Shown here one piece after another: positions 1-12,378 of a stretch of 64,000 nt of DNA. The DNA comes from Omphalotus guepiniiformis (lineage: Eukaryota; Basidiomycota; Agaricomycetes; Agaricales; Omphalotaceae). The stretch lies in NCBI GenBank assembly GCA_028554645.1, contig JAQOOI010000076.1, forward strand, positions 1,736,001 through 1,800,000, given 5' to 3'. Under the pieces are notes generated by a model that was not told the origin of the DNA, made no database searches, and worked only from the letters and a program-made list of their open reading frames with translations. Position 1 is the first letter of the stretch. Each line of letters opens with the position of its first letter. Position numbers and translations under genes: made by a program.

Positions 1-2049
1 GCGAAGCGGAAGAAACGGCGCAAGAAACCGACACTGGAAATCTATCGGCCAGAGGACCACCCAAAGGCCTTGCTGACGCTGATGAACAACAACATCCGGA
101 CAATTAAGCGGGTCAGGCACACACATGCTAAATTTTCTGCGCTGGGTCTGACCAAGGATGGAGGCGGGGTAAATGAGGATGGTGAAGGCGCTGGTGCAGA
201 GGGCAGCACATTCTTCGGTTCTGCTGCACCTAGTGCAGGCGTTCCTGGAGCTGGGTTTAGCACAGCGGGGATTAACAGTGCCGCGGCTGCGGCTGCGGCT
301 GCTATGGACGTCGACGACGTATTAGACGATCAGGTGGACGAGCGGCCTTGGGAGCCACAGAAGAGGCGGGGCGTGAAAGTCGGTGGCATTGAACTTGGGG
401 AGCGCAATGCAGACGATTGTTTGAGGTGGATGAATGGGAAGGTTTTGGAGCATTCTGGTTTTCAAGGTAAGTTTGTAACGAAGTATGAATTTGTTGTCGC
501 CGCCGCGCTATTTATAGGCAGTGTTTCTTGGAGGAAATTTCGTTGCTTCTCGTTGCTGTTTTGCCGGAGTGTTTTGACCCTGAATTCCTCCCGTTTCCTT
601 ATTGCAGGTGCATCAACGGCTGCTCTTGATGTTCTTACTGGAGTTGCTTCCGAATATCTTTTCAATGTTGGACGGACGATCAAATATCTTACTGACAAAT
701 TCGCTAATGTGATGAGCCCTGAGGTAAGCTTCCATTCTTGTTTTTCTGAATTCCTTTGACTCGATTCTTGTTGGCAGGAAATCATCTTACATACACTGTT
801 CGAGAGCGGAACGTCCAGGATACAAGATCTCGAGCGGTATATTAAAGACGATGTGGAGCGCTACGGTTCAAGACTGGGTGATCTTGAGAAGAAGCTCGTG
901 GGAGCTTACCGAGAAGTTGTAGGTAGCCTTCTCTTCCACCTTCCTTCTCGCTTACTCAGTGATTTCGCAGACTGCTGTTGATACCCTTGAGGACGAAGGT
1001 CTGTTTGTCTTTGAAGATGAGGAGGAGGATGAAGCGAGCGCCCTGGCACTGTAAGTGTTTTGAGCTCCTTGTTAGAATGAATCGGCTGATGGTTCAATGT
1101 TGTTGCAGTGGCGACTTTGCAGATACTCTTGGCGTCGACTATTTCGGTCTCAGAGAACTGGGAATCGCGGACGAGTTCGGCATGACGAGTCTGACTATTC
1201 CGAAGAAACTTCTCAAAGGCAAGAAAAAGCAGAATCCATCTTTGCCAGCGTATGTCTTTGCGTTCTATCTTCGAATGTATCTCACTTCTTCTTCACAGTA
1301 TCAAACCTACCGAGCCGCCACTACCGTATCCTCCTCCTCCCCCATTCATTCCTCTCACCGCTGCGCACATTCCCGAACAAATTGGATTGCTTCAATCCTT
1401 CTACCAAAGTCGGATACATGGCCTGGCACCTACTCCACTTCCCCCATTCGCCCCGCCATTATCAGGTCCGACCATTGGCAATTCTTATCCTGTGCCGCCT
1501 CTTGCACCACCAATGCTACCTGGTCTTGCTCCTCCTCCTCCCCCGCTGTCAGTAGACTTCATTCCGCAAATGCACATTCCACCTTCGTACGCCCAACAGC
1601 TTCCGCCTCAAGTCCCTATTCCTCCGCCCGATACTGTCATTCCAGACGATGCACCACAACCAGCGCAGGTCAAGATGGGTCCTCTTGGCCAGATTGTCAA
1701 AACAGGCTCATCGTATCCGTCTGCCAAGAAAAAAGCAAAGGCTGCAGCTGCGGTTACCCCTGCCCCTTTCATGAGCGCTGGTGCAGAGCCACCCTCCGCA
1801 GATCCGATAGGAGATGGTGTCGAAGGTGTCAAAGCTGAGCTAGCTGGTGCAGCTGCTGATGGTAGTGTCGTTCCCAATGGTGTAGGTGGCACGTCAACCG
1901 CTAAGAAGAAGAAAGGTGCGACTGGCGTCGGTAGTGGGAATGGGAGGAAGAAGAAGTTAATGGAAGCTGCGCACGCACAGGAACAGGCACAGGTGCAAGC
2001 ACATGCACATGGTCAAGCATTTCCCCCTGTCGTGACAGCGAGTGCATGA
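1..2049 (+). CDS. SPT7: SPT7-like SAGA complex subunit (3' part, 5' end outside window)
   Basis: Reading frame 1 is open from the first base. Exons are 1-466, 608-723, 778-918, 971-1050, 1109-1249 and 1299-2049, giving 564 residues to the stop. Near the start, EIYRPEDHPKALLTLMNNN is followed by a histone-fold-like helix set (STAALDVLTGVASEYLF ... IKYLTDKFA, about residues 155-195), as in the Bromo_TP region of fungal Spt7 and human STAF65-gamma. An acidic stretch, then DTLGVDYFGLRELGI, then a Pro-rich and Ala/Lys-rich tail follow. Spt7 is a structural subunit of the nuclear SAGA histone acetyltransferase complex. The bromodomain expected upstream would lie outside the window. The identification rests on recognised motifs, not on an alignment. 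Confidence 0.8.
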
Positions 2050-2511
2050 AGACCATGAAGGTCCAGCTTCGAAGTTGTATTGTTATACTTTTTTGGCATT
2101 GCATATATGGTTCATGGTGGTAAACCGTGGTCCTAACTAAACGTTATGGATTTTATATTTATTCTTACCTCGTCTGTGTCTAGTCTACTATGACTAGATA
2201 CTATCATTTTAGCATCCTCTACTTATTCCTTCATCCTCCTCACATGGATCACATTGTAGCAATACACATTTAGGTAGATAAAAAGCTGTTCTACACATCA
2301 CAGAGCTCAGAAATCTTTCGCATTTATTCAGGGACTTGCAGTGCACACGATGTCATTCTGTGTCGGGCCGCTAGCGCCGCGGCACACCGCCATTTCTGAA
2401 GCTGTGCTACGCAGGTGCTACGTAAAGGGTTGAAAACAACTCTGAGTCTGAATCGTCTGAATCGCTTTCATCGATTCTTCCTCAACTTCTACCTTTTTAC
2501 TCTTCTTCAAC
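2050..2511. other. Intergenic spacer between SPT7-like gene and PEF gene
   Basis: About 460 bases without a supported gene. The last 100 bases before the next start codon are CT-rich (runs of cttc, ctc, tctt around 2465-2508), as is common in fungal core promoters. No other feature is seen. Confidence 0.5.
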
Positions 2512-3746
<1,235 letters not shown>

Positions 3747-5207
3747 AAAGAACTTGGAAGTGCTATCTTATTCTCATTAGTAAAATCAATGCCCGATATA
3801 TGTACGATATTGCAAGATTTGGTGGTTTTTGTTTGCTCTTTTAATTCCCTTTATTTCTTCTTTCTATATACACAAATGGAATGATTAGTCGTCCTATCGT
3901 TGAGATTTATTACTTTTTTCTATGAGACGCGCATAGTACTCATCATGTGACTGACGTGCCTTTCCACCTCTCCATCATCTCTCTCTTCGTCTTCGTGTCT
4001 TGGATGGGAAATTTAAAGGACACTGTGGCCACGAGGTGAGAGTATCGAAAGCTAAGGAGAACGGTTTGAAACCTCTATTCAAGCTGCGATTGTGTGGTGA
4101 TACACGGCGATAAACCAGACGCACTGTCAGGTTGGCGGCAATCCTCAGACATATCATCTCTTCTCTGGAACGCCGGACTATCTATCACATCTGAACACGC
4201 GTTATACTGCTGGTCTTGCTCATCAATTGTTACTACACCAACACCCTAGTCCTTTGACTTTCTTCTTGCTTCGTCACTTTCACTGTTGCACGTTAAGGCC
4301 CAACATTATTGGCTTTCGTCTAGTCAGGAAAGGAACTGGAGATCGAAATAGTTGTGGCGCTCCGTGGCTTGCGCAGGTGCTCATGGCGGTGAGAACGGAA
4401 GTTCTGTATGTGGTAAACGAGTTAACTCACGTTGGATGCATGTTCCTACATGCGTGGTTGTCAGCAAGACTGGACAGACACCTTATCGTCTGTACGTATT
4501 GACTGACAGTACTTCCAGGCTCTTATCTACCTTACCATGTATTGCTGAACCTTCCAAGAACAGTGCCAATGCAACTCTTCTCCATTGCCACTCTCATCAC
4601 TGCCTTTAAAAAACGAAATTTGCACTGGCTGCAAGCTGGGGCTAAACAGCAGGACAGACATCTGAATGCGTAGGCATTTGATGCATTTGATAAGGAAGCT
4701 AAGGAAGACTGCTAACCTGAATGAGTAGACGCCCTGGATTTACGCCACCGCCACTGCATCTAGGATCGGTTCCGGCCAGCCCCACACTCACGGAGAACGT
4801 GTGTCCGTGTATAGATTTATCACTGTCTACAGAGGATTACGACAGGAATCCGAGCAGAAGGAGCACCAGACCGCTGCAATGCACATCCTGGTGACCTTGG
4901 AGGAGCTTCTCTGGAACTTACTGCACACGGCCAAGGCCGCTGAGGTGATATCCCACTAGGTCGCCGCATGTTAGACTGGAGCTATCTGTATGCTGCAATG
5001 AATTCATTCGGCCAATCTCACAGACTGAGATTTGAGCCTCAGGTCGAATGTGTATGGTTTCAATAGTTTTATTGGACGCCCGATAAAACAAGGATCTGAT
5101 TATCGATTCTGGCAAGTGCAGCTCGGCACTTCGTAAGTGTATAAGTACAGTATTTTGCAAGGCAGTCTGCATCTCCCTCTGATCTCCCAATCCTTTAGAT
5201 ACAGACA
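3747..5207. other. Intergenic; left copy of a tandem segmental duplication begins here
   Basis: No supported gene. From about 3900 to 4905 the sequence matches 7290-7935 (for example CTTCGTGTCTTGGATGG, GTGAGAGTATC, GGCCAGCCCCACACTCACGG with few changes), with about 300 bases around 4460-4760 missing from the second copy. Short open stretches exist but do not align in frame between the two copies, so I do not treat them as genes. Confidence 0.7.
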
Positions 5208-6223
5208 ATGGACCATACTCAGTACCAAAAGGGTATGTTGCAGCTTTGACTTTTGTAGTCAGACTCTCGCTGAACAATGCTTCCTGTCTTCGATATCAGA
5301 ATTCTCTGCACTAAAGCACCTTGAGCGCGTGAAAATTGTGCAAGGTATGCAGGTTTTTCCTCGGTCTGGACTATAGACCGGCCGCACGTCTTGTAGTTGC
5401 TGAATTACTTTTCCAAGCTTTGTTCGCCTTCTTAAGCCCCGATGAAAAGAGCACATTCTTAGCTTCTGTTCCTCAAGCGCACATCCACCAAATTGTCCCT
5501 ACTTCGAGTGAGCCAGCAGCTCAGGTAGCACCTAATGTTCTTGGAGGCGCATCTGGGGTTGAGTTTGTTGACATCGAGGTATATGATGGTGGACTCGCCG
5601 CGGTCGCGGGGTGTCAGAACTTTGGTGATGTCGGTGACGAAATTGAAGAACCCGAGGCTGCACAAACTCGCCAAAGTGCTGTCGCTTCGAATGCTGAAGC
5701 GCTTCACAAGGACGTTCAACATCAAGGCTCTCCAAGCACGACTGTAGAAGCGCTGGAAACTGCGCCCGCTCATGAACAACGTGCACCTGATGTTACAGCC
5801 CGTGCTGTCGATGTTATTCAAAAAATCGGTGGTGGCGACGAAGAAGATACGTCAACTGCTCTGAATGAGAGCGTAAATGCACCACTTCTTGGAGCACCTG
5901 GTGTCCTTGGAGGTGCTCGTGGTGTTCTTTTTCGTGGTGCCATCATAGACGGAGGCGCACTTGCCGCTGTCGGGGGTGATCAGAACTATGGGAAAGCTGT
6001 GAGAGGTGTGTAGTCCCGCATTTCTCTCCATAAAAACTTAAGCTAAAGTCTGGGTTGTTTTTCTCTCGCAATGAGAGCACGGGCAGCAGGCCGACCCATC
6101 AGGCCTGCCAGTGGACAACGTGCACAGCCTAACGTGCTCCAGAACGCTAGAAACGTAAAGTTCATTGGTGGGGCAGTTGCCAGAGGAGCGCTGGCAGCAG
6201 TCGGTGGTGACCAGAACTTCTAG
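5208..6223 (+). CDS. GGQ-repeat protein, type I, three repeats (unknown function)
   Basis: Exons 5208-5232, 5300-5344, 5397-6005 and 6078-6223 give 274 residues; all introns are phase 1. The N-terminal helical segment (RVKIVQ-VAELLFQALFAFL ... SEPAAQV) resembles the gene at 38921. Three repeats follow: PNVLGGASGVEF...GGLAAVAGCQNFG, PGVLGGARGVLF...GGALAAVGGDQNYG, and PNVLQNARNVKF...RGALAAVGGDQNF ending at the stop. Between repeats 1 and 2 lies a charged linker of about 110 residues. If the last intron is retained, translation stops after Arg-Gly-Val at 6013, leaving two repeats. The acceptor at 5396 (CTTGTAG) is needed to keep frame; the earlier AG at 5376 would not. The last acceptor (6077) is unusual. 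No enzyme motif, signal peptide or TM segment is seen. Confidence 0.65.
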
Positions 6224-8350
6224 ACACAAATTCCCTGAGACGCTTGAAAGGTGAGCTGAGAAATGCCATGAACCTTCTCAGTTCTATATGCTTACAGACC
6301 TGACTGATATAGAGATGCGGCAGGGCCGAACTACAAAGATTCAGTTGCTGACAAGTGATTTTGAAAGAAATATTCCTGACATATGTGTGTGTACATCCCC
6401 CTAGTTACATGCCAGCTAGCACTGGCCTAATTCTGAACGCCTGTTGGTTTTGTTGGTTTTGAAATGTCCTTACCTACAGAATCTGGATTCGCTTGTAGCA
6501 CGGACATTTATTGTTCAAGTTACTGAGATCAGGTCCGTAGAGTTGTAGCACCGGTTGCTACATCGTTCCTGGGGTCAGGTCCGTATGTCGTGAGCGTCGG
6601 CTGAGGTTATACCACTAGTCGCTACATCGGTCCTGGGGTCAGGTCCATATGTAGGTGGTAAGAGTCAATGAAATACCGGTTGCTACATCGTTCCTGGGGT
6701 CAGGTCCGTATGCAGTGAGCGTCGGCTGAGGTTATACCACTAGCCGCTACATCGTTCCTGGGGTCAGGTCCGTATGCAGTGAGCGTCGGCTGAGGTTATA
6801 CCACTAGTCGCTACATCGGTCCTGGGGTCAGGTCCATATGTAGGTGGTAAGAGTCAATGAAATTGTGGAACGGTGACCCGGTTGCTACAGTGTTCCTTGG
6901 GTCAAATACTTGTGTAGGTCTTTGTCACATTAAGTGGGACGTACTTCTTGCTTGTTCCAAGGCTCCTAGGTACAACGAGGAGCTATAAATCGAGCAATCA
7001 GAGGTGACTTACCACACAGTTGAACAACACGCACACCAGTGCTAGGGTCAAGGTCCAGATGTAGGCCGTCAGAATCATAGACATGCACCGGTACAGAGAG
7101 CCCTTCATGTAGTCTTTTTAGGGCAGACTCTACACATGTCCAAGGGGGATTCGGAATGCCGTCTCAAAAAGTGAACTGCGGTTGAAACGTTCAACAAAAA
7201 ACAACTCAGGATCAGAGACGTGTCCTAGATCACATGAGCGTGTGTCTGATGCCGAGGATGCTAATTGCCATTAGTCGACGGTATCTACTTGAGATTTGTT
7301 TATGGGACGACTACGTGCCATCCATCTCCTTCGTCTTCGTGTCTTGGATGGAAAATTTGAAGAATACTGTGGCCACAAGGTGAGAGTATCAAAAGCTAAC
7401 GAGAACTGTATTCAAACTGCGATTGAGTGGTGATCAACGGTGATCAATCAGACATTGTCAGGTTGGCGGCAATTCTCAGACATATCATTTCTTCCCTGGA
7501 ACGCCAGACTATCTATCACATCTGAGTGCTGAGCACCCGTTACATTGCTGGTCTTCTTGGCTCATTGTTTGTTACTTCACAAACACCCTAGTCCTTTGAT
7601 TTTCTTCTTGCTTTGTCACTATCACTGTTGCTCGTCAGGGCATTGGCTTCGTCTAGTCAGGAAACACTGGAGTTGGAGACTGAATAGTTTCGGCGCTCCG
7701 TGGCTAGGTATTTGCGCAGGCGCTGATGGCTGTGAGGACGGAAGTTCTGCATGTGGTAAATAAGTTAACTCATATTGGATTCATTGTTCCTATCTAGGAT
7801 CGGTTTCAGCCAGCCCCACACTCACGGAGAATGTGTTTCCGTGTATAGATTGATCACTTGCATGCAGAGATGATTATGACAGGGTTCCGAGTAGAAGGAG
7901 CACCAGACTGCTGCAATGCACGCCTGGTGACCTTTGCTACGGCTGCCTACGTGACCCTCTCGATATGCGTTGTTTTTTGTCTTTGTCCCGGGCTGGAATA
8001 TTGAAGAATACTGCAACAACGGAGACTATGAGATATCAAAACTTGCGAAAATGGTTTGAGAAATGTAGTCATCTCTGCATTACTAGCTATTAGGAGTCTG
8101 GGCAGGTGGCTTATTGTCTGTACATATCGACACCTCTGAAGACTTTGAATTGATTACGCATTGCTGAGACTTCAAGTGTGTGACTTAATCATTTTCGTCA
8201 TCACTAAAGTTGCCGTCATAATCAAAACAATTCTTCCTGTCTTCACTATCATCAGGGTTCTCTGCACTTCAATTTGTACCCTTACAGTATAGAACATTAT
8301 ACCTATCTATCATGAATCAAACATGAGACCTCCCTCTCTTGATACATTTA
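6224..8350. other. Intergenic: minisatellite plus start of right copy of duplicated block
   Basis: Downstream of the GGQ gene the stretch holds the minisatellite, then unique sequence to about 7280. From 7290 to 7935 it is the second copy of 3900-4905. Sequence around 8230-8280 (TTCCTGTCTTCACTATCATCAG, TTCTCTGCACTT) still matches the second intron/exon boundary of the gene at 5208. No intact reading frame is supported. Confidence 0.6.
6540..6890. repeat. Minisatellite, unit about 61-64 bp, about five copies
   Basis: The core CTACATCG(T/G)TCCTGGGGTC recurs at 6558, 6622, 6683, 6747 and 6811, with a diverged copy at 6885. The units carry either GTATGCAGTGAGCGTCGG or ATATGTAGGTGGTAAGAG after the core, so two unit types alternate. 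A shorter two-unit version occurs at 10146-10250. Confidence 0.9.
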
Positions 8351-8622
8351 TGTCGGAATTCCCAGTCCGACAATATATGACTATATATGCATATATCAGG
8401 CCGTCAGGCTCGGCCGGGAATATATGACCATATCAGAATAACGAAGCAGCAAAAATGGTCCCATATTTAGAAGTATATATGAATTCCGCACAGCTTATAT
8501 AATCCGACGCTTGACGGTTGGTGGCAAATTTGGGGCATATTTTCTTTATTTTCTTTATCTAATCAAATGGCCGGACATTATCAGGTGCCGGACCATATAT
8601 GGGGGATCGGGGATTTCCGACA
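8351..8622. mobile_element. MITE-like element, copy 1 (272 bp)
   Basis: The element begins TGTCGGAATTCCC and ends GGGATTTCCGACA, so its ends are inverted repeats of about 13 bases. It is AT-rich inside, with repeated TATATGA/CATATAT words, and has no coding capacity. A second copy at 63232-63503 has exactly the same length and differs at only two positions that I can find. It is flanked by TA on both sides (TTTA|TGTCGG ... CCGACA|TAG). This is consistent with a TA target duplication, but the other copy does not share that flank. No transposase is present in the window. Confidence 0.8.
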
Positions 8623-8815
8623 TAGTGATGTTGATTCTGAGCGCGTGAAGCTGGTGCGAAGTAAGTCATCAATCTAGTATATTAGCCAGACAGTGTGAAA
8701 TTGATATACAGGCTGCATGATATTGTAACTTCCTTGCGATCAAGACGGTAGAACACAATCTGAGTGCAGGCACTTACTTTTCTATTGGCAATACTGACAC
8801 ATAACTGATAACAAA

Positions 8816-9630
8816 ATGATATTTAAGAGAGCCCAAGCCTCACATCAAAGTAAATCCTCACAAATGTCTATCATGGCTAAAACCAGTACTATGACTACTA
8901 CGCTCACAGAAACACCCACAGTGGAGAATCAAACACTTACAGTGAAGGAACAATTGGCGAATCGGGCAAAGAGACTCAAGTTGCAAGAAGGTGAACCTTA
9001 GTGTTAGTTAGGCTATCCTTTGATCACAGTGAAGAACCCCTCTTCAGCATCCTATCAGCAATCACAAAATTTAGTGTCCCAATGTAAGTAGTGATTGCTT
9101 TGCCACTCCCTATGATTTGGTGTGCAGCTTCTAAATTCCTGTTTTACAGCTGCTCAAAAGACACCAGTTCCCGCAATATTAAACCCAGAAGTTCTTAAAA
9201 ATGCAGAGGACATTGAAATTGCAGATGCAATGCCAGGACATCTTGCTGCTGTTGCAGGTAACCAAAATTTTGGTACAAATGTAGCAGGTATGCTTTAAGA
9301 TCTTATGATTTTCTTGTGTGAAAACTGATGTCTTTTTCACTAGAAGTTCCAGCACAGCCAACTGTTGTTAGTACCACAGCACCTCGTGTACTTGAAGATG
9401 CCAAGCATATAAAGATCACCAAAGCAGACTTTGGAGCACTAGCTGCAGTTTGTGATAATCAAAACTTTTCAGACAATTTTCTCAGTGCACTACTAGAACA
9501 GTATGTTTTTCACTTTGAGGTCAAATCTATATATACTTACATCATGGGGTGTGTATATAGCACTGGCACACTAAAACCAATCAAGGAAGCTTCCTCACAA
9601 TCAGAGACCAAGGATGGTGAGCTTTTCTAA
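8816..9630 (+). CDS. GGQ-repeat protein, type I, two repeats (unknown function)
   Basis: Exons 8816-8990, 9030-9083, 9150-9287, 9344-9500 and 9561-9630 join to 197 residues; the first three introns are phase 1. The N-terminus is Thr/Lys/Gln-rich. Repeat 1 is PEVLKNAEDIEI...GHLAAVAGNQNFG and repeat 2 is PRVLEDAKHIKI...FGALAAVCDNQNF, each on its own exon. The locus sits inside the right copy of a tandem duplication, where the left copy carries the gene at 5208, but its exons are not a simple copy of that gene. It is AT-rich and poor in CG dinucleotides compared with its paralogues. A MITE lies just upstream, in the remnant of the ancestral exon 2. Start choice is weak because several upstream ATGs were possible before the insertion. 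Confidence 0.55.
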
Positions 9631-12378
9631 AACCTTAGACCACATGTTGGTGCTGATGAAAATATCAATCTGCCTGGTGGGCTGACTTTCCTAGATTCAC
9701 ACCACCCTTAAAGCACCGGAGGTATTCTTCAGTAGATGAATTGCTGCTCATCCCTTTGAAGTATTTGCCTTGATGGCTCAGATCGAGACTCAGGATTAGT
9801 GTACTTTTATCTAAAGCTCTCATTCCTTTTAGTTTTCTGTAATCTTTGTCTTCTGCAAATTTACTGAAGAGTAATAATTTAATTATCCAAGGCCTATGAC
9901 ACCAGAGGGAGGTTGTATTGACATTCTTGCTAAAATTTAGCAATCATAAGCCAGTGTACCTGTCCGTCCCTCGACAACACCTCGCTCAGACATCGTAGCT
10001 CCACATGCATGACTAAAATCAGCAATGCTATCTTTGACAGTAACTGTCTGAGGTGATGCTCTTAATTGTTTTAACTAACAATCTGATGACAAACCTTTGT
10101 TTTCCTTCCTAGGAGAATGTCAGATGCTGTCAATTCATGGTCCGAGCTACATCGTTCCTGGGGTCAGGTCCGTATGCAGTGAACGTCACGATTGGGTTGA
10201 AGCCATACGACCAATGACTACTACATCGGTCCTGGGTCAGATCCATATGTAGAGTCGGTGAGATTGTGGAACGGTGACCTTGTTCCTACAGTGTTCCTTT
10301 GGTGAGATACTTGTGTAGGTCTCTATCATGTTGAATGGCGCGTATTCCGAGTCTTCGCAACAACAGTCCTAGGGTCAAGGTCCATATGTAGGTCGTCAAT
10401 TTCATGAGCGTGGAGCCATAGAACCCCTCGTGTAGTCCTCTCAGGAGCAGAAACACGTTGAATGCCGTCTAACGTTGTGGAAGCATTTAAGTTGTCATCA
10501 ATTGAATAGACGCGTTTCCTAGGTCACATGATCACGAGCGTGTGTCCGCAAATACTCGCAAAAATTCAACACTTTGACTGCAATGCTGGCAGGATCGAAA
10601 TCGCGCTGAAAGCGATAACTTCTTTATCTTCTTTCGGGAATGCTTTCGCTAAATGCTTCTCAGTAGCTGAGGAGGAAATTACGCACAACTTTTCTAGCTC
10701 GAGTCCTTCCTGGCCACACCATGGACATTGGACTTGGATAAATCCTTTATCATTCTTCAAACTTTATCATTCTTCATGATGAGACTTGTTCGCAGTAGGG
10801 ATGCTGTTTAGGAAGATACGATCAGCTTTGCGGTGGACACTTTTAGTACGTGAACTGTGCCTGCAATGTCTGCATTCGACTAACCGTGTTCTCAGCAGAT
10901 CAAGACGAACAGGCGAACATATAGGCACTTGCTGGTGTGGTTACTACTTACTCTATGTAAGTCAGGCGTCATGAGATCAAGATGATTCCCAATCTCACTA
11001 TCAGTTCGCCTGCCAGCAAAATCACTATGCAAGTGACTGTTTTTAACGTCCTCTCATCTCTCTTCTGTAATCATTCCGGTGACTGGAATGTGTCTCGACC
11101 GTGGAGATAATCCCTCACTTCAATTTCATGAATCGAGTGAATGGCGAGAGGGGAAGGAGGGAAAGGTTTCGTCACCATCTGGCCTGACTGCACTATTCGA
11201 CTGCAGCGCGTATTTATGGAATGGGAGCGTTGGGTAAGGGCAGTTGAGGTCCGAGCGTTGCAGATGGGCTGGATGAGGACAGTTCTATCGGGCTATGAAA
11301 CAGTTTCGCCCACCCAGCTGCCGCGCATTGACTGTAGTGGAGTCTCCTTCAACTCAATGGTGGCTTGCCACATACCCTTCTGTGCTCAAAATCTTAATTC
11401 ACTTCAGCACCGGGCTGTTCACTTTCCTTCCAGGACCACTGCCATCATCTCTTCCTCGCCACCGATTATGCACGGTTCTCGCGTTGAACCATCACAATAA
11501 ACATCACCAAGTATCTGTGGTCTAGAGAAGCGCATCTCTCATACCTTGAAGTCGACGGTGCTGGCGTTGATATACTCAATTTTGTCGCACCGGTTGTCGA
11601 AATCACTGAGAAATTGTCGGTGCCGCGACTCGAGGCCTCGTGAAGTTGGACATGTTGTTCATTAATACGGACGCTCTAGCTTTTCTACTCAACGCTATGC
11701 ATTCTGCGCACGTGAAGAACGCTACACTCTCCCCTCTCTTTTTCACCAAATATTAGCCCTCGAGCATGAGATAACGCATATGGTTCAAGGAATTCGAGGC
11801 TCGTCACCGTCCTTCCGTGCAAGCCGCATCGTCATCGAACTTATGCATGCCGCATTCTTCGTGTTTGCACTAGCATTGACTAGGCCAGTGCTTCAAGCTT
11901 CAAGAGCTGCAACCTTGCATTGTGTCTCCGCATTTCCTCCGTGACTAGTCAGACACATGTACTGTGCGAGGCCGGTGGCCATGATCTAGCGCCCATCCTG
12001 GCTTCGAGTTGACCTCACTTAAAGCCTTGGTCTCTTTGCTCGCCGGCATTTCGAAATGTACGAAACTCCACCCTTCTTCCGCATGCTCAATCCCTGTGGG
12101 GCGTGTAAATCGAACACTGCGATCTTCGAATAGTATGGAAGGAGAGTTCCATTGGCAGCAAGTGATCCATGCCGGATTGGCTTGGTGTACATGTTGGCAT
12201 GCTGATCGATTAGCCCAGCTTCAATACGAAGCAACAGAGACCGCAAGTATGAATGAAGTACCGCACCCTTGCAGCGCTCCTGCTTCTTCGAATGTCCTTA
12301 AGAAGGGAGACTTCCGCGAGGAGAACATTCACTTGTTCTGACTCTGACTGTTCACTTCAACTTGTATCTCTGGTCGTA
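9631..12378. other. Intergenic and probably decayed sequence
   Basis: 9660-9960 is CpG-poor and open on the minus strand for about 90 codons, without a recognised domain. 10130-10550 matches 6560-7250 (minisatellite core, GTGGAACGGTGACC, CTTGTGTAGGTCT), closing the right copy of the tandem duplication. 11140-12360 holds broken reading frames. A Leu-rich stretch near 11640-11760 (KLDMLFINTDALAFLLNAM in one frame) faintly recalls leucine-rich repeats of agaric F-box proteins, but stops and frame changes prevent a gene call. Confidence 0.5.

Noticed and set aside
5377..5396. Frameshift in the GGQ gene at 5208 after the acceptor at 5376
   Set aside because: An alternative acceptor at 5396 (CTTGTAG) gives a continuous frame that aligns with the paralogue at 38921.
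6540..6890. CRISPR-like array
   Set aside because: Units are contiguous tandem repeats with no unique spacers, and the genome is eukaryotic.
11140..12341. F-box/leucine-rich-repeat gene
   Set aside because: Only a faint Leu-rich pattern is seen, with several stops and frame changes; it is at best a remnant.
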